From assembly GCA_026645635.1 (NCBI GenBank), contig JAPKMV010000161.1:1-7246 (forward strand): a stretch of 7,246 bases of DNA. The letters run 5' to 3'. The notes below the pieces were generated by a model. The model did not search any database and had not been told where the DNA came from. It saw only the letters and a program-made list of their open reading frames with translations. Numbering within the stretch: position 1 is the first letter of the stretch; the number at the start of each line of letters is the position of its first letter. Shown piece by piece: positions 6,490-7,246 of this stretch. A program made the translations under genes and the position numbers. This stretch comes from Caldilineaceae bacterium (GTDB lineage: Bacteria; Chloroflexota; Anaerolineae; Caldilineales; Caldilineaceae).

Positions 6490-7246
6490 ATGAGCGAAAC
6501 AAGCAGCTATGCCCAACCGGATGTGTTGGTCAGCACCGCCTGGCTGGCCGACCATCTGCATGACCCGGATGTGCGCCTCGCCGAAAGCAACGAGGATGTC
6601 CTGCTCTACGAGACCGGCCATATCCCCGGCGCGGTCAACATCGACTGGCACAATGACCTCAACGACCCGCTGGTGCGCGACTACATCAGCTCGGCCAAGT
6701 TTGCTGAGTTGATGCGCCGTCATGGCATCACACCGGAGACCACGGTCATCTTCTACGGCGACAAGAACAACTGGTGGGCCACCTATGCGTTCTGGGTCTT
6801 TCAGTTGTTCGGCCACACCAACGCGAAGTTGCTCGACGGTGGCCGCGCCAAGTGGATCGCCGAAGGCCGCGAGTTGTCACGCGAACGCCCCAGCTATCCG
6901 CGCAGCAACTATCCGCTGCCCACCCGCGATGACGCCGCCATCCGCGCCTTCCGCGACGACGTGCTCAAGCAGATCGTTGCCGGCAAGCCGCTGGTGGATG
7001 TGCGCAGCCCTGCCGAGTTCAAGGGGGAACTGCTGCACATGGCCGACTATCCGCAGGAAGGTTCGCTGCGCGGCGGCCACATCCCCGGCGCCAAGAGCGT
7101 TCCCTGGGCGCGGGCAGCCAATCCGGACGGCACCTTCAAGAGCGCCGACGACCTGCGCGCGATCTACGAGCAGGAGCAGGGGCTGAAGGCGGAAGACGGC
7201 GTCATCACCTATTGCCGCATCGGCGAACGCAGCAGCCACACCTGGT
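6490..7246 (+). CDS. Thiosulfate sulfurtransferase (two-domain rhodanese, CysA-type), 3' partial
   Basis: The product would transfer sulfane sulfur from thiosulfate to cyanide or another thiophilic acceptor, probably in the cytoplasm because no signal peptide is visible. The visible 252 residues contain two rhodanese domains. The N-terminal one (about 10-132) has GHIPGA at 43-48 and lacks the catalytic Cys; its equivalent loop reads YGDKNNWW (89-96), as expected for the structural domain. The C-terminal one starts near 155 and has DVRSPAEF (170-177), a second GHIPGA (196-201) and the active-site loop CRIGER with Cys242, followed by SSHTW. The whole sequence strongly resembles mycobacterial CysA2/CysA3 as I remember it. 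A CRIGER loop favours thiosulfate over 3-mercaptopyruvate (loop CGSGVT in SseA). Proteins of this family are about 275-285 residues, so only the last few tens are cut off by the window end. The start is supported by the ribosome binding site at 6478-6485. It should have its own promoter. Confidence 0.93.
   Translation, partial: MSETSSYAQPDVLVSTAWLADHLHDPDVRLAESNEDVLLYETGHIPGAVNIDWHNDLNDPLVRDYISSAKFAELMRRHGITPETTVIFYGDKNNWWATYAFWVFQLFGHTNAKLLDGGRAKWIAEGRELSRERPSYPRSNYPLPTRDDAAIRAFRDDVLKQIVAGKPLVDVRSPAEFKGELLHMADYPQEGSLRGGHIPGAKSVPWARAANPDGTFKSADDLRAIYEQEQGLKAEDGVITYCRIGERSSHTW

Noticed and set aside
6409..6816. Antisense open frame across the sulfurtransferase start
   Set aside because: It overlaps a well-supported gene with a good ribosome binding site and resembles no protein I know.

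Overview
The window is GC-rich bacterial DNA carrying two protein-coding genes on the + strand, both cut by the window edges, separated by about 370 bp that contains a palindromic repeat element. The likely source is a member of the Chloroflexota (Anaerolineae or Caldilineae type). This is an inference from three things: a giant secreted protein built of PPC, P-domain, Ig-like and InlB-like modules; its C-terminus ending in a YLPLI-type motif, which I recall as common at the ends of exported Chloroflexota proteins; and a dispersed repeat of the 'gcaaagacgc' type that I recall from Chloroflexota and other environmental phyla. No taxonomic marker gene is present.

Positions 3-6119 are one continuous open frame of 2038 visible codons with no credible start inside the window. 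The beginning of the gene lies upstream. In order, the visible part has a Pro-rich linker, two PPC-like domains, a proprotein-convertase P-like domain, a second Pro-rich linker, a third PPC-like domain, three Ig-like units, a CBM9/DOMON-like beta domain, a CARDB/DUF11-like unit, three more Ig-like units, two InlB B-repeat-like units, a Big_1-like unit, an unnamed Cys-containing domain, a fibronectin-III-like domain, and a tail carrying two (F/Y)LPLI motifs. No catalytic centre is visible. The protein looks like an extracellular or surface scaffold, adhesin, or the accessory region of an enzyme encoded upstream.

Positions 6117-6228 hold a near-palindromic 112-bp MITE-like or REP-like element whose outer arm begins exactly at the stop codon of the giant gene. 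A decayed half copy lies at 6258-6300. I see no gene in 6120-6489. The stretch 6301-6477 shows no convincing structure and presumably carries the promoter of the next gene.

Positions 6490-7246 encode the first 252 residues of a two-domain thiosulfate sulfurtransferase (rhodanese) of the actinobacterial CysA type, with the active-site Cys present. The gap and the repeat element suggest the two genes are separate transcription units. Nothing in the sequence links their functions.
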